A stretch of DNA of 64,000 nucleotides from Symbiodinium natans (taxonomy: Eukaryota > Sar > Dinophyceae > Suessiales > Symbiodiniaceae): contig CAJNDS010000313.1 of the NCBI GenBank assembly GCA_905221605.1, positions 907,275 to 971,274 on the forward strand, written 5' to 3'. Shown piece by piece: positions 26,852 through 37,975 of this stretch; within the stretch, counting starts at the first letter, position 1; each line of letters begins with the position of its first letter. A program made the translations under genes and the position numbers. The notes below the pieces were generated by a model. The model had not been told where the DNA came from, did not search any database, and saw only the letters and a list, made by a program, of their open reading frames with translations.

Positions 26852-27169
26852 AGCCAGCGACAGAGCAAGAAAACACAAAGCACGGAGAAACAAAGGAAAA
26901 CTGGCATTGTGAAATATTGAAAGAAAGAAAGCAACAGAACACAAACTCATCCACAGTTTGGGATTCAGGGTGTAAGGCTTACGCCCTGAAACCAAAACTG
27001 AGCCTTTGTGTTCAAAGCGCACGGTTTAGGGTTAAATCAGGAGCCGAGTTACCTGAATAGCAACCTTTGTAACTCCAAGCACCTGATAACCCTCAGAACC
27101 TTGCCCCTAAACCCTAAACCCTAAACCCTAAACCCTAAACGCCATTTAGGAATCCTAGAATTCAACTAT

Positions 27170-27241
27170 AAGGGTTCCGGCCCGTGCCGTCCGAAGAAAG
27201 ATCGCTTGGGCCAGGGCGCCGCTAAGCAGCTGCCTGGATGA
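27170..27241 (+). CDS. Exon-like segment
   Basis: After TTCAACTATAAG reads GSGPCRPKKDRLGQGAAKQ then LPG-stop (TGA at 27,239). Basic C-terminal-like peptide. Confidence 0.4.
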   Translation, partial: KGSGPCRPKKDRLGQGAAKQLPG

Positions 27242-27244
27242 AGG

Positions 27245-27710
27245 CAGCGCATTAGGGGTTTAGGGTTTGGGGTTTAGGGTTTAGGGCTCAGGGTTTAGGG
27301 TTTAGGCATGAACATGTGGGGTTTAGGGTTCAGGGTTGAGGAAGGATTTTGTTTATGAGTTGGCGTACCCGACTTCCCACCTTAAATCGTAAATTTGGCG
27401 CTCAAAGCTTGAGGGAGGTTTGTGGTTTGGGGCAAGCTGGGCAAACTTGATATTCAAATTCCTTTCTAACCACATGGCTTATGGATTAGCTTAGGGTTTA
27501 GGGTTTGTGGTTCAGTTCTCTCTGCGGTATAAGTACAGAAAATGTAGCTAGACCTGGTGATACCCCTATTGGGGGGATGGCCTATGGCCATCTCCAAAAC
27601 ACCAGCTTGGAGTCAGTCTTCTGACCCTTCTGACCTAAGCAGCGCCTGAAGTGTTTAGGGCTTAGCCCAGGCCTACAAACCCTATACCCTGAACCCTATG
27701 GGTGGGGCGA
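27245..27710. other. Mostly unique segment
   Basis: Scattered TTTAGGG units, with an internal palindrome (GATGGCCTATGGCCATC near 27,577). No supported gene. Confidence 0.4.
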
Positions 27711-27713
27711 GGA

Positions 27714-27773
27714 ATGGGAGTTCCTGAGAAGAAGCCCAACAAAGTCCGTGCGGCGGCCCAGACATACATTTGA
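27714..27773 (+). CDS. Short ATG frame
   Basis: MGVPEKKPNKVRAAAQTYI-stop, 19 codons. A second frame (EFLRRSPTKSVRRPRHTF) is also open. Kept as a possible small exon. Confidence 0.3.
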   Translation: MGVPEKKPNKVRAAAQTYI

Positions 27774-27869
27774 GGGTTTTCGAGCTAAGGCTTAGCCCTA
27801 AGCCCTGAGCCTGAACCCTGAACTCTAAATCTGAAATCCGAAGCCCTGAAACCCCCCCGCAGTTCACAG

Positions 27870-28240
27870 CCTCCGATTAAGGGCTAGGTTGATCGGGTCC
27901 TTCAGGGGAGGGGAGTTCAAGGGGTATGTAACCCAAGATTCCCGAGTACTGCCCACTACTCCCTAAGGCTCCCTAAGGTTCCCGGGCATTTCGTGTTTTA
28001 GTGTTTAGGGCTAGTTTGGGGAGAGTAGTGATTGAGGGCTTCGGGTTATTGGGGGATCACACTTTTTGTGGTTTTCAGGGTTTAAGCGTCTTTCGTGGCT
28101 TAGAAGGTTTAGGGATGAGGGTTAAGGTACTAGTATAGTGTCCAGTTACGGGTTTGTGTAGGAATGAAGGTCGCTTCGGGGTCAATGAATGACTGTTTAG
28201 GGTTTAAGGTGGTTTTTGAGGTTCACAGTGTTCAGGTATT
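27870..28240. other. Unique segment before the satellite domain
   Basis: GTTCCCGG and CCCTAAGG motifs, degenerate TTTAGGG. No gene seen. Confidence 0.4.
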
Positions 28241-28246
28241 GGGGTT

Positions 28247-28312
28247 ATATATATATATGTATGCATATATATATATATATATGCTAATATACATATATAT
28301 ATATATATATGA
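28247..28312. repeat. (TA)n-rich microsatellite
   Basis: Alternating TA with interspersed TGTATGCA. Similar tracts lie at 52,064-52,175, 54,545-54,585 and 57,555-57,595. Confidence 0.9.
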
Positions 28313-28384
28313 GGCAGGAACCTTTGTGTATAATGTGATGATTCGTCCTTTTGTTGGGGGCGGGGGAGTGGGGGTTGAATAGCT

Positions 28385-28615
28385 TGAATAGTTTGGGGGG
28401 TCACGCCTGGGGCCCTAAACTATTCAAACTATTCAAAACCTGGTGGTTTGAATAGTTTGAATAGTTTGAATAGTTTTGGGGGGTCCCTGGGAGGAGAGCA
28501 GGGGGGGGGGGGGGGGTGGGGTTGAACAGTTTGAATAGTTTGGGGGTCCGAACTGGACCCTAAACTATTCAAACTATTCAAACCCTGGGTGGGGGGGGGG
28601 GGGGGGGGGGTGGGG
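28385..28615. repeat. GAATAGTTT satellite, left flank
   Basis: 9-bp GAATAGTTT units and their inverse AAACTATTC, separated by GGGGGTCC...GGGGCCC spacers and poly-G runs. Same composition as the large array at 43,985. Confidence 0.9.
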
Positions 28616-28623
28616 GGGTGTGC

Positions 28624-28740
28624 AGCTTAAATAGGGTCTATTTGGAAGCTGGGACTCGTATTTACAAGAGGAAAACAGGCCCCAAAACGTATACTTATTC
28701 ACAAGAGCCATGTTCCAAATAGACCCTATTTTAGGTCCTG
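28624..28740. repeat. Left boundary inverted repeat and hairpin
   Basis: 28,624-28,658 is the inverse of 43,930-43,963 (one mismatch), and its inner 25 bp (28,634-28,658) are the exact inverse of 35,995-36,019. A second inverted copy of AAATAGGGTCTATTTGGAA lies at 28,704-28,723, so the boundary can also fold on itself. Confidence 0.85.
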
Positions 28741-28754
28741 TAGGGTTGCACAGA

Positions 28755-29398
28755 CAGAATTTAATTCATTAAATTCCTTAATTTCCACTTTCCCCCCTGG
28801 AATTTAATGAATTTAATCAATTAATTCAATTAATTCATTTATTTCCAAAGGGGGGGGTGGAATTAATTGAATTAGTTGAATTAATTGAATTAATTGAATT
28901 GAATTAATTGAACCCCCCCCTTTGGAAATAAATGAATTAATTGAATTAATTGAATTAATTGAATTAATTGAATTAATTGAATTAATTGAATTAATTGAAT
29001 TAATTGAATTAATTGGAATTAATTCAATTAATTCAATTAATTCCACCTCCCCTTTGGAAATAAATGAATTAATTGAATTAATTGAATTAGTTGAATTATT
29101 TCGATTAATTCAATTAATTAATTCAATTAATTCATTTATTTCCAAATGGGGGGGATTCCCCAGCCCCCACCCCTCCCCCCCCTTTGGAAATAAATGAATT
29201 AATTGAATTAATTGAATTAATTCAATTAATTCAATTAATTCAATTAATTCAATTAATTCAATTAATTCAATTAATTCATTTATTTCCAAAGGGGGGGTGG
29301 AATTAATTGAAGTATTAGAATTAATTGAATTAATTCAATTAATTCAATTAATTCATTTATTTCCAAATGGGGGGGATTCCCCAGACCCCACCCCCCCA
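28755..29398. repeat. GAATTAATT hairpin satellite, block 1
   Basis: 9-bp units in both orientations, organised as hairpins with conserved ends CCCTTTGGAAATAAATGAAT and the inverse. Spacers are G-rich (GGGGGGATTCCCCAGCCCCC). ORFs reading (ELI)n or (NSI)n are artefacts. Confidence 0.95.
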
Positions 29399-29823
29399 GC
29401 TCGATTTGGCCAAATTTTGCCCGGAGGCTGCCCGGCAAAATTTGGCCAAATCGAGCCGCGCATTTCTCATCGCGTTCGACGAGCAGCCCGATTTGGCCAA
29501 ATTTTGCCCGCAGACTGCCCGGCAAAATCTGGCCAAATCGAGCCGCGCCTTGCTGGAGGCCCGAAATTATTTAAACTATCGCGGCTCGATTTGGCCAAAT
29601 TTTGCCGGGAAGTCTGCGGGCAAAATTTGGCCAAATCGGGCTGCTCGTCGTACGCGCTGAGAAATGCGCGGCTCGATTTGGCCAAATTTTGCCGGGCAGC
29701 CTCCGGGCAATATTTGGCCAAATCGAGCCGCGCATTTCTCATGGCATACGAAGAGCAGCCCGATTTGGCCAAATTTTGCCCGCAGGCTGCCCGGCAAAAT
29801 TTGGCCAAATCGAGCGGCGATAG
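29399..29823. repeat. Palindromic TTTGGCCAAA satellite, copy A
   Basis: Five palindromes of about 60 bp (arms CTCGATTTGGCCAAATTTTG...) separated by about 30-bp spacers. Spacers 1 and 3 are also inverse to each other. Frames on both strands encode nearly the same peptide (DLAKFC...QNLAKSS). Confidence 0.95.
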
Positions 29824-30715
29824 TTTAAATAATTTCGTTCAATTAGTTCATTCATTTCCAAATGGGGGGGATTCCCCAGCCCCCACCCCCCCCCCTTTGG
29901 AAATCAATGAATTAATTGAATTAATTGAATTAATTGAATTAATTCAATTAATTGATTTTATTTCCAAAGGGGGGGGTGGAATTAATTGAATTAATTGAAT
30001 TAATTGAATTGATTCAATTAATTCAATTATTTCAATTAATTCAATTAATTCAATTATTTCCAAATGGGGGGATTCCCCAGCCCCCACCCCTCCCCCCCCT
30101 TTGGAAATAAATGAATTAATTGAATTAATTGAATTAATTGAAATAATTGAAATAATTGAATTAATTCAATTAATTCAATTAATTCCACCTCCCCTTTGGA
30201 AATAAATGAATTAATTGAATTAATTGAAATTCAATTAATTCAATTAGTTCCATTAATTCAATTAATTCATTTATTTCCAAAGGGGGGGGGGTGGGGGCTG
30301 GGGAATCCCCCACATTTGGAAATAAATGAATTAATTGAATTAATTGAATTAATTGAAATAATTGAATTAATTCAATTAATTCAATTAATTCCACCTCCCC
30401 TTTGGAAATAAATTAATTGAATTAATTGAATTAATTGAATTAATTCAATTAATTGAATTAATTCAATTAATTCAATTAATTCAATTAATTCATTTATTTC
30501 CAAAGGGGGGGGGTGGGGGCTGGGGAATCCCCCCCATTTGGAAATAAATGAATTACTTGAATTAATTGAAATAATTGAATTAATTCAATTAATTAAATTA
30601 ATTCCCCTCCCCTTTGGAAATAAATCAATTAATTGAATGAATTGAATTAATTCAATTATTTCAATTAATTCAAGTAATTCATTTATTTCCAAATGGGGGG
30701 TGGGGGCTGGGGCAT
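29824..30715. repeat. GAATTAATT hairpin satellite, block 2
   Basis: Six or so hairpin units with the same conserved ends as block 1. Frames in it are artefacts. Confidence 0.95.
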
Positions 30716-31075
30716 CCTCCTCCCCCCAATACTAAACCACGAGCCCGGGCCTCCCCCCAATACTAAACCACGAGCCCGGGCCTCCCCCCAATACTAAATT
30801 ACGAGCCCGGGCCTTCCCGCAATACTAAATCACGAGCCCGGGCCTCCCCCCAATACTAAATCACGAGCCCGGGCTAAATCACGAGCCCGGGCCTCCAAAT
30901 TACGAGGCCGGGCCTCCTCCCAATACTAAATCACGAGCCCGGGCCTCCCCCCAATACTAAATCACGAGCCCGGGCCTCCCGCAATACTAAATCACGAGCC
31001 CGGGCCTCCCCCCAATACTAATTTACGAGCCCGGGCCTCCTCCCAATACTAAATCACGAGCCCTCCTCCCCCCAA
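30716..31075. repeat. 30-bp CCCGGG repeat, copy A
   Basis: About twelve units of CCCCCAATACTAAATCACGA followed by GCCCGGGCCT. Direct repeats without spacers. Confidence 0.95.
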
Positions 31076-33285
31076 TAATAGGGCACAGTTTTTGCTCCAA
31101 AAAGTGACATCGCAAGCCCTGGTCCCTAAGATTTTGAGCTCATTTCTTGCCCCAAAAAGTAACATCGCAAGCCCTGGTCCCTAAGATTTTGGGCTCATTT
31201 CTTGCCCCAAAGAGTAACATCGCAAGCCCTGGTCCCTATTATTTGGGGCCCAGTTTTTGCTCCAAAGAGTCACATCGCAAGCCCTGGTCCCTAAGATTTT
31301 GGACTCAGTTTTTTGCTCCAAAGCAAGCCCTGGTCCTTAAGATTTTGGGCTCATTTCTTGCTCCGAAGAGTCAAATCGCAAGCCCTGGCCCCGAAGATTT
31401 CGGGTTCAATTTTTGCTCCACAGAGTCAAACCGCAAGCCCTGGCCCCTAAGATTTGGGGCACAGTTTTTGCTCCAAAGGGTCAAATCGCAAGCCCTGGTC
31501 CCTAAGATTTTGGGCTCATTTCTTGCCCAAAAGAGTGACATCGCAAGCCCTGGTCCCTAAGATCTTGGGCCCAGTTGCTCCAAAGAGCCAAATCGCAAGC
31601 CCTGGTCCCTAAGATTTTGGGCACAGTTTTTGCTCCAAAGGGTCAAATCGCAAGCCCTGGTCCCTAAGATTTTGGGTTCAATCTTCGCTCCAAAGAGTAA
31701 CATCGCAAGCCCTGGTCCCTAAGATTTGGGGCCCAGTTTTTGCTCCGAAGAGTCAAATCGCAAGCCCTGGTCCCTAAGATTTTGGGTTCAATTTTTGCTC
31801 CAAAGAGTGACATCGCAAGCTCTGGTTCCTAAGATTGGGGGCCCAGTTTTTGCTCCAAAGAGTGACATCGCAAGTCCTGGTCCCTAAGATTTTGGGTTCA
31901 ATTTTTGCTCCAAAGAGTGACATCGCAAGCCCTGGTCCCTAAGATTTGGACCCAGTTTTGCTCCAAAGAGTAACATCGCAAGCCCTGGTCCCTAAGATTT
32001 TGGGCCCAGTTTTTGCTCCAAAGAGTCAAATCGCAAGCCCTGGTCCCTAAGATTTGGGGCCCAGTTTTTGCTCCAAAGAGTGAAATCGCAAGTCCTGGTC
32101 CCTAAGATTTTGGGTTCAATTTTTGCTCCAAAGAGTGACATCGCAAGCCCTGGTCCCTAAGATTTGGGGCCCAGTTTTTGCTCCAAAGAGTAACATCGCA
32201 AGCCCTGGTCCCTAAGATTTTGGGTTCATTTTTTGCTCCAAAGAGTGACATCGCAAGCCCTGGTCCCTAAGATCTTGGGCCCAGTTTTTTCCTCAAAGAG
32301 TCAAATCGCAAGCCCTGGTCCCTAAGATTTTGGGTTCAATTTTTGCTCCAAAGAGTCAAATCGCAGGCCCTGGTCCCTAAGATTTTGGGTTCATTGTTGC
32401 TCCAAAGAGTGACATCGCAAGCCCTGGTCCCTAAGATCTTGGGCCCAGTTTTTGCTCCGAAGAGTCAAATCGCAAGCCCTGGTCCCTAAGATTTTGGGTT
32501 CAGTTTTTGCTCCAAAGAGTCAAATCGCAAGCCCTGGTCCCTAAGATTTGGGGCCCAGTTTTTGCTCCAAAAGAGTCAAATCGCAAGCCCTGGTCCCTAA
32601 GATTTTGGGTTCATTTTTTGCTCCAAAGAGTGACATCGCAAGCCCTTGTCCCTAAGATTTTGGGCCCAGTTTTTGGTTCAAAGAGTCAAATCGCAAGCCC
32701 TGGTCCCCAAGATTTTGGGTTCAATTTTTGCTCCAAAGAGTCAAACCGCAAGCCCTGGTCCCTAAGATTTGGGGCCCAGTTTTTGCTCCAAAGAGTCAAA
32801 TCGCAAGCCCTGGTCCCTAAGACTTTGGGTTCAATTTTGCTCCAAAGAGTGACATCGCAAGCCCTGGTCCCTAAGATTTGGGGCCCAGTTTTTGCGCCAA
32901 AGAGTAAAATCGCAAGCCCTGGTCCCTTAGATTTTTGGGTCGATTTTTGCTCCAAAGAGTCAAATCGCAAGCCCTGGTCCCTAAGTTTTTGGGGTCGATT
33001 TGTGCTCCACAGAGTCAAATCGCAAGCCCTGGTCCCTAAGATTTCGGGGTCGATTTGTGCTCCACGGAGTCAAATTGCAAGCCCTGGTCCCTAAGATTTT
33101 GGGCCCAGTAGTTGCTCCAAAAGGTGAAATCGCACGCCCCGGTCTTTAAGATTTTGGGCTCATTTCTTGCTCCAAAGAGTAACATCGCAAGCCCTGGTCC
33201 CTAAGATTTTGGAATCGATTTTTGCTCCAAAGAGTCAGGTCGCAAGCCCTGGTCCTAAAATGTTGGGCTCAATTTTTGCTTTTCC
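31076..33285. repeat. 55-bp minisatellite, copy A
   Basis: About 40 units containing CAAATCGCAAGCCCTGGTCC and TTTTTGCTCCAAAGAGT. Two unit types (TTTTGGGTTCAATTT and TTTGGGGCCCAGTTT) alternate in places. Because 55 is not a multiple of 3, open frames have a 55-residue period. Confidence 0.95.
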
Positions 33286-36019
33286 CTTCTCTTCTGCTTC
33301 CTTTTAACTGATAAAACACAAGAAAGGAACTCATATGATAAAGCATTGGAAAGGTAAGCAGAGGGTGACTCCTTGCGCGTGAGCCTTTCCAAAATACTCC
33401 ATCATATTCATCCTCTCGGCCTATCTCTTCTGCTGCCTTTCCGACCTCTCCTTGCATAGTTCTTCCTTTTGGTTTCTCATTTCGAAAGAAAGAGGGAAGG
33501 GAGAAACAGGAGAGAGAAGAGGGAAAGAAATGCCCTCTTCTCTGCGCCTTGTTTTTCCTCCCCTCTTCTCTGTCACTGTCCTTCTTTCTCTGCCTTGTCT
33601 CTTCTCCCTTACATATCCAATCCTTGGTATCCGCTCCTCCTTCGCCTTCCTCCAACAGAATGTGCTTTTGGTTGGACTCGTTTTCTCATCTTTCAAGCGA
33701 GAAAAACGGACCCCGAATGCGATTAAAAGACTCCCATGTTGGATTGGCAGCAAACCCAGTTGATGCTCATGATTCTCTCTCTTTCCCTACACATGGGCGA
33801 TGGAACGGGTGTCCTTTTCAATCGTTTTCTGCATCTTCAAGAGAAACAGGGACACCCCACAAGAAGGAAAAGCAACATAAGAGATAGGGAGGGAAATTGA
33901 CCCTTTCCTCTCTTCTTATCTGCTATTTTTTTTATTCGCTTCAAAAAGCAACATAAGGGAAAGGGGATTTCCTGAAGAGGAGAGAGGGAACCTATCTGTG
34001 AAAAGCAAGAATGGTTTTTTCTAGTTCGAAAGGGAATAGAGAGAGACAAGGGAGAGATGATATGTACAGCTTTGCGCCTTATTTTGTGATTCCGTCTCCT
34101 TGCTTCCTGTCTCTTCTATTCCTTGCAGCACGCTTCGGTAAACATAGCATCCTTGTTATCTTTCCTCTCTCACTTCCCTTTCCCTTCTCTTCTTCCGCTT
34201 CCTTTTAACTGATAAAACACAAGAAAGGAACTCATATGATAAAGCAGTGAAAAGGTAAGCAGAGGGTGACTCCATGCCCGCTAGCCTTCCATAATCTCCA
34301 TCTTTCATCCTCTCGGCCTATCTCTTCGTTCTTTCCTTCCCTTCTCCTTCTCATCAAAAGTTTCTCCCTTTTTGTTTTTCTTCATTTTCGAAAAGAAAGA
34401 GGGAAGGGAAACAAGGGATAAGAGAATAGATAAAGAAGAGTGCCATCTTCTTCTGCGCCTTGTTTTTGGTCTCTCCCTCTTCTCTATGCTCGTCTTCTAT
34501 TCTCTTCCTTGCTCTTCCCATTAAATATGCAATCCTTGGTATCTCTCCTCTCTCCTTCTCTCTTCCTCCAACAGATGTGCTTTTGGATCGTTTTCTGCAT
34601 CTTCAAGCGAGAAAGAAGGACACAGAATGCGATTAAAAGGGACGCCCATGTTGGATTGGCAGCAAGCCCAGCTGATGCTCATGATTCTCTCTCTTTCCCT
34701 ACATATGGGCGATGGAACGGGTGTCCTTTTCAATCGTTTTCTGCATCTTCAAGAGAAAAAGGGACACCCCACAAGAAGGAAAAATAACATAAGAGATAGG
34801 GAGGGAAATTGAAGAACTCCTCATTGTACTTGGTCATTCCCTTTCCTCTCTTCTTATCTGCCCATTTTCTGTGCGCCTTGTTTTGTCTCCCCCTCTTCTC
34901 CCATCATCTCTCTTCTGGTCTTTTCTTTGCTTTTCCCATTAAAAATGCAACCCTTTTTATGTCTCCTCTCTCCTTCTCTCTCCCTCCTCTTCTCCTTTTC
35001 CCTTCTAAACGACAAAAACGCAAGAAAGGAAGAATAAGAGGGGAATGGAGGCCCTGTTCCTTTTCCTCTTTCAATGGATGGGGGAAGTGGGCGGAGTTGG
35101 CCCCTTGCCCGTACACCCTCCCCATGCTTCAGCAAACCCCTCCTCTCGCCCTATCGCCTCTGTTTTTTTCCTTGTGCCCAAACGGAAAACGAAAACGGGT
35201 TCCTTTATATGTTCATTGTCCTTCCTTTTGTTTTTTTATTTCACAGGGAAAAGAACCAGAGAAGAGGAAGATAAGAACGAGAGGTGAGATGAACACGGCA
35301 CCATCTTCTCTTTGCCTTATTTTTGCACCTCCCTCTCCTGTCTTAATTTCTCTTCCACTCTTTTTTTCCATTGCTCTTCCCATAATATTGCATTCCTTTT
35401 GATAACTCACAGGAAATTAAAATGGCCTCCTTGTTGTCTCTCCTCTCTCACTTCCCTTTCCCTTCTCTCCTTCTGTTTCCTATTAATTTTAACTGATAAA
35501 ACACAAGAAAGGAGCTTGTAAAATCAAGCAGTGGAAGGGTAAGCAGAAGGTGACTCCTTGTGCGTGGACCTTTGCCGTACTTCATCATACCCCTCTTTTC
35601 GGCCTATCTCTTCGGCTCTTTTCCTAACCCTTCTTCTTTTCATCTTTCTTTTTGTTTTTCTCATTTCGAAAAGACAGAGGGAACGGAGAGATAAGAGAGA
35701 CAGGATAGATAAAGCAGAGTACCATCTTCTTTGCGCCTTGTTTTGTCTCTCCCTCTCCTTTATTCATCTCTCTTCTATTCTTTTCTTGGCTCTTCCCATG
35801 AAAATTGTGTTCCTCTTATCTTTCCCTCCTTCTCTCCCTTCTCTTCTCCTCACGAGAGCCTTCGACTTTAGGGTTGAGGAGAAAAAGAGAAGAGAAAAGA
35901 GGAACTACCTGGTTCTTGTTCCTGAGGCCTCCATAGTACGACTGACGTGACAGCAGCGTTCCCTCGTGGAAACGTGTATGGCTATAAGAAAACCCGAGTC
36001 CCAGCTTCCAAATAGACCC
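33286..36019. repeat. Pyrimidine-rich 0.9-1.3 kb repeats, copy A
   Basis: Strong C/T bias on the plus strand. TTAACTGATAAAACACAAGA starts a unit at about 33,306, 34,206 and 35,489, each followed by AAGGTAAGCAGAGGGTGACT or a close variant. The longest frame (34,809-35,402, 197 codons from TTG) is low-complexity L/F/P/S and is kept in the second copy only because the copies are almost identical. No recognised protein. Confidence 0.85.
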
Positions 36020-36119
36020 NNNNNNNNNNNNNNNNNNNNNNNNNNNNNNNNNNNNNNNNNNNNNNNNNNNNNNNNNNNNNNNNNNNNNNNNNNNNNNNNN
36101 NNNNNNNNNNNNNNNNNNN
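36020..36119. other. Assembly gap (100 N)
   Basis: Exactly 100 N, a scaffold gap of probably unknown true size, placed at the junction of the two module copies. Confidence 1.
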
Positions 36120-36906
36120 GCTCGATTTGGCCAAATTTTGCCCGGAGGCTGCCCGGCAAAATTTGGCCAAATCGAGCCGCGCCTTTCTGGAGGCCCGAAA
36201 TTATTTAAACTATCGCGGCTCGATTTGGCCAAATTTTGCCGGGAAGTCTGCGGGCAAAATTTGGCCAAATCGGGCTGCTCGTCGTACGCGCTGAGAAATG
36301 CGCGGCTCGATTTGGCTAAATTTTGCCGGGCAGCCTCCGGGCAAAATTTGGCCAAATCGAGCCACGCATTTCTCATCGCATACGAAGGGCAGCCCGATTT
36401 GGCCAAATTTTGCCCGGAGGCTGCCCGGCAAAATTTGGCCAAATCGAGCCGCGATAGTTTAAAAATTTCGGGCCTTCAGAAAGGCGCGGCTCGATTTGGC
36501 CAAATTTTGCCCGGAGGCTGCCCGGCAAAATTTGGCCAAATCGAGCCGCGCATTTCTCATCGCGTTCGACGAGCAGCCGGATTTGGCCAAATTTTGCCCG
36601 CAGACTGCCCGGCAAAATCTGGCCAAATCGAGCCGCGCCTTTCTGGAGGCCCGAAATTATTTAAACTATCGCGGCTCGATTTGGCCAAATTTTGCCGGGA
36701 AGTCTGCGGGCAAAATTTGGCCAAATCGGGCTGCTCGTCGTACGCGCTGAGAAATGCGCGGCTCGATTTGGCCAAATTTTGCCGGGCAGCCTCCGGGCAA
36801 AATTTGGCCAAATCGAGCCGTGCATTTCTCATGGCATACGATCAGCAGCCCGATTTGGCCAAATTTTGCCCGCAGGCTGCCCGGCAAAATTTGGCCAAAT
36901 CGAGCC
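36120..36906. repeat. Palindromic TTTGGCCAAA satellite, copy B
   Basis: Nine palindromes, four more than in copy A, with the same spacers. The 285-codon frame 36,138-36,995 is a by-product. Confidence 0.95.
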
Positions 36907-37618
36907 GCGATAGTTTAAATAATTTCGTTCAATTAGTTCATTCATTTCCAAATGGGGGGGATTCCCCAGCCCCCACCCCCCCCCTTTGGCAATAAATGAA
37001 TTAATTGAATTAATTGAATTAATTGAATTAATTAAATTAATTCAATTAATTCAATTAATTCAATTAATTCCACCTCCCCTTTGGAAATAAATGAATTAAT
37101 TGAATTAATTGAAATTCAATTAATTCAATTAATTCAATTAATTCAATTAATTCAATTAATTCAATTAATTCAATTAATTCAATTAATTCATTTATTTCCA
37201 AAGGGGGGGGGCTGGGGAATCCCCCCCATTTGGAAATAGATGAATTAATTGAATTAATTGAATTAATTGAATTAATTGAAATAATTGAATTAATTCAATT
37301 AATTCAATTAATTCCACCTCCCCTTTGGAAATAAATGAATTAATTGAATTAGTTGAATTAATTGAATTAATTCAATTAATTAAATTAATTCAATTAATTC
37401 AATTAATTTCCAAAGGGGGGGGGTGGGGGCTGGGGAATCCCCCCCATTTGGAAATAATTGAATTAATTGAAATAATTGAATTAATTCAATTAATTCCTTT
37501 AATTCCACCTCCCCTTTGGAAATAAATCAATTAATTGAATTAATTGAATTAATTCAATTATTTCAATTAATTCAAGTAATTCATTTATTTCCAAATGGGG
37601 GGTGGGGGCTGGGGCATC
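36907..37618. repeat. GAATTAATT hairpin satellite, copy B
   Basis: Equivalent to 29,824-30,715, with fewer units. Confidence 0.95.
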
Positions 37619-37975
37619 CTCCTCCCCCCAATACTAAACCACGAGCCCGGGCCTCCCCCCAATACTAAATCACGAGCCCGGGCCTCCCCCCAATACTAAA
37701 TTACGAGCCCGGGCCTTCCCGCAACACTAAATCACGAGCCCGGGCCTCCCCCCAATACTAAATCACGAGCCCGGGCTAAATCACGAGCCCGGGCCTCCAA
37801 ATTACGAGGCCGGGCCTCCCCCCAATACTAAATCACGAGCCCGGGCCTCCCCCCAATACTAAATCACGAGCCCGGGCCTCCCGCAATACTAAATCACGAG
37901 CCCGCGCCTCCCCCCAATACTAATTTACGAGCCCGGGCCTCCTCCCAATACTAAATCACGAGCCCTCCTCCCCCC
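37619..37975. repeat. 30-bp CCCGGG repeat, copy B
   Basis: Unit order and even the truncated units match copy A, so the two copies share a common ancestor module. Confidence 0.95.

Noticed and set aside
58-28380. Chain of fused telomere-capped minichromosomes
   Set aside because: The C-array / unique / G-array order also fits this idea, but exon-like content and splice-like borders fit the intron explanation better, and many arrays are only 3-5 units long.
28813-30411. (ELI)n and (NSI)n frames
   Set aside because: Translations of GAATTAATT satellite.
30716-31075. CRISPR-like array of 30-bp repeats
   Set aside because: Repeats abut without unique spacers and the genome is eukaryotic. The 32-bp repeats at 45,410 were rejected for the same reason.
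31147-33094. Long frames of 55-residue periodicity
   Set aside because: By-product of a 55-bp tandem repeat; the reverse strand is open as well.
34809-35402. 197-codon frame conserved at 42,765-43,358
   Set aside because: Conservation is explained by recent module duplication. The peptide is low-complexity from a pyrimidine-rich strand and starts at TTG.
36138-36995. 285-codon frame
   Set aside because: Lies wholly in the palindromic satellite. Equivalent frames exist on the other strand.
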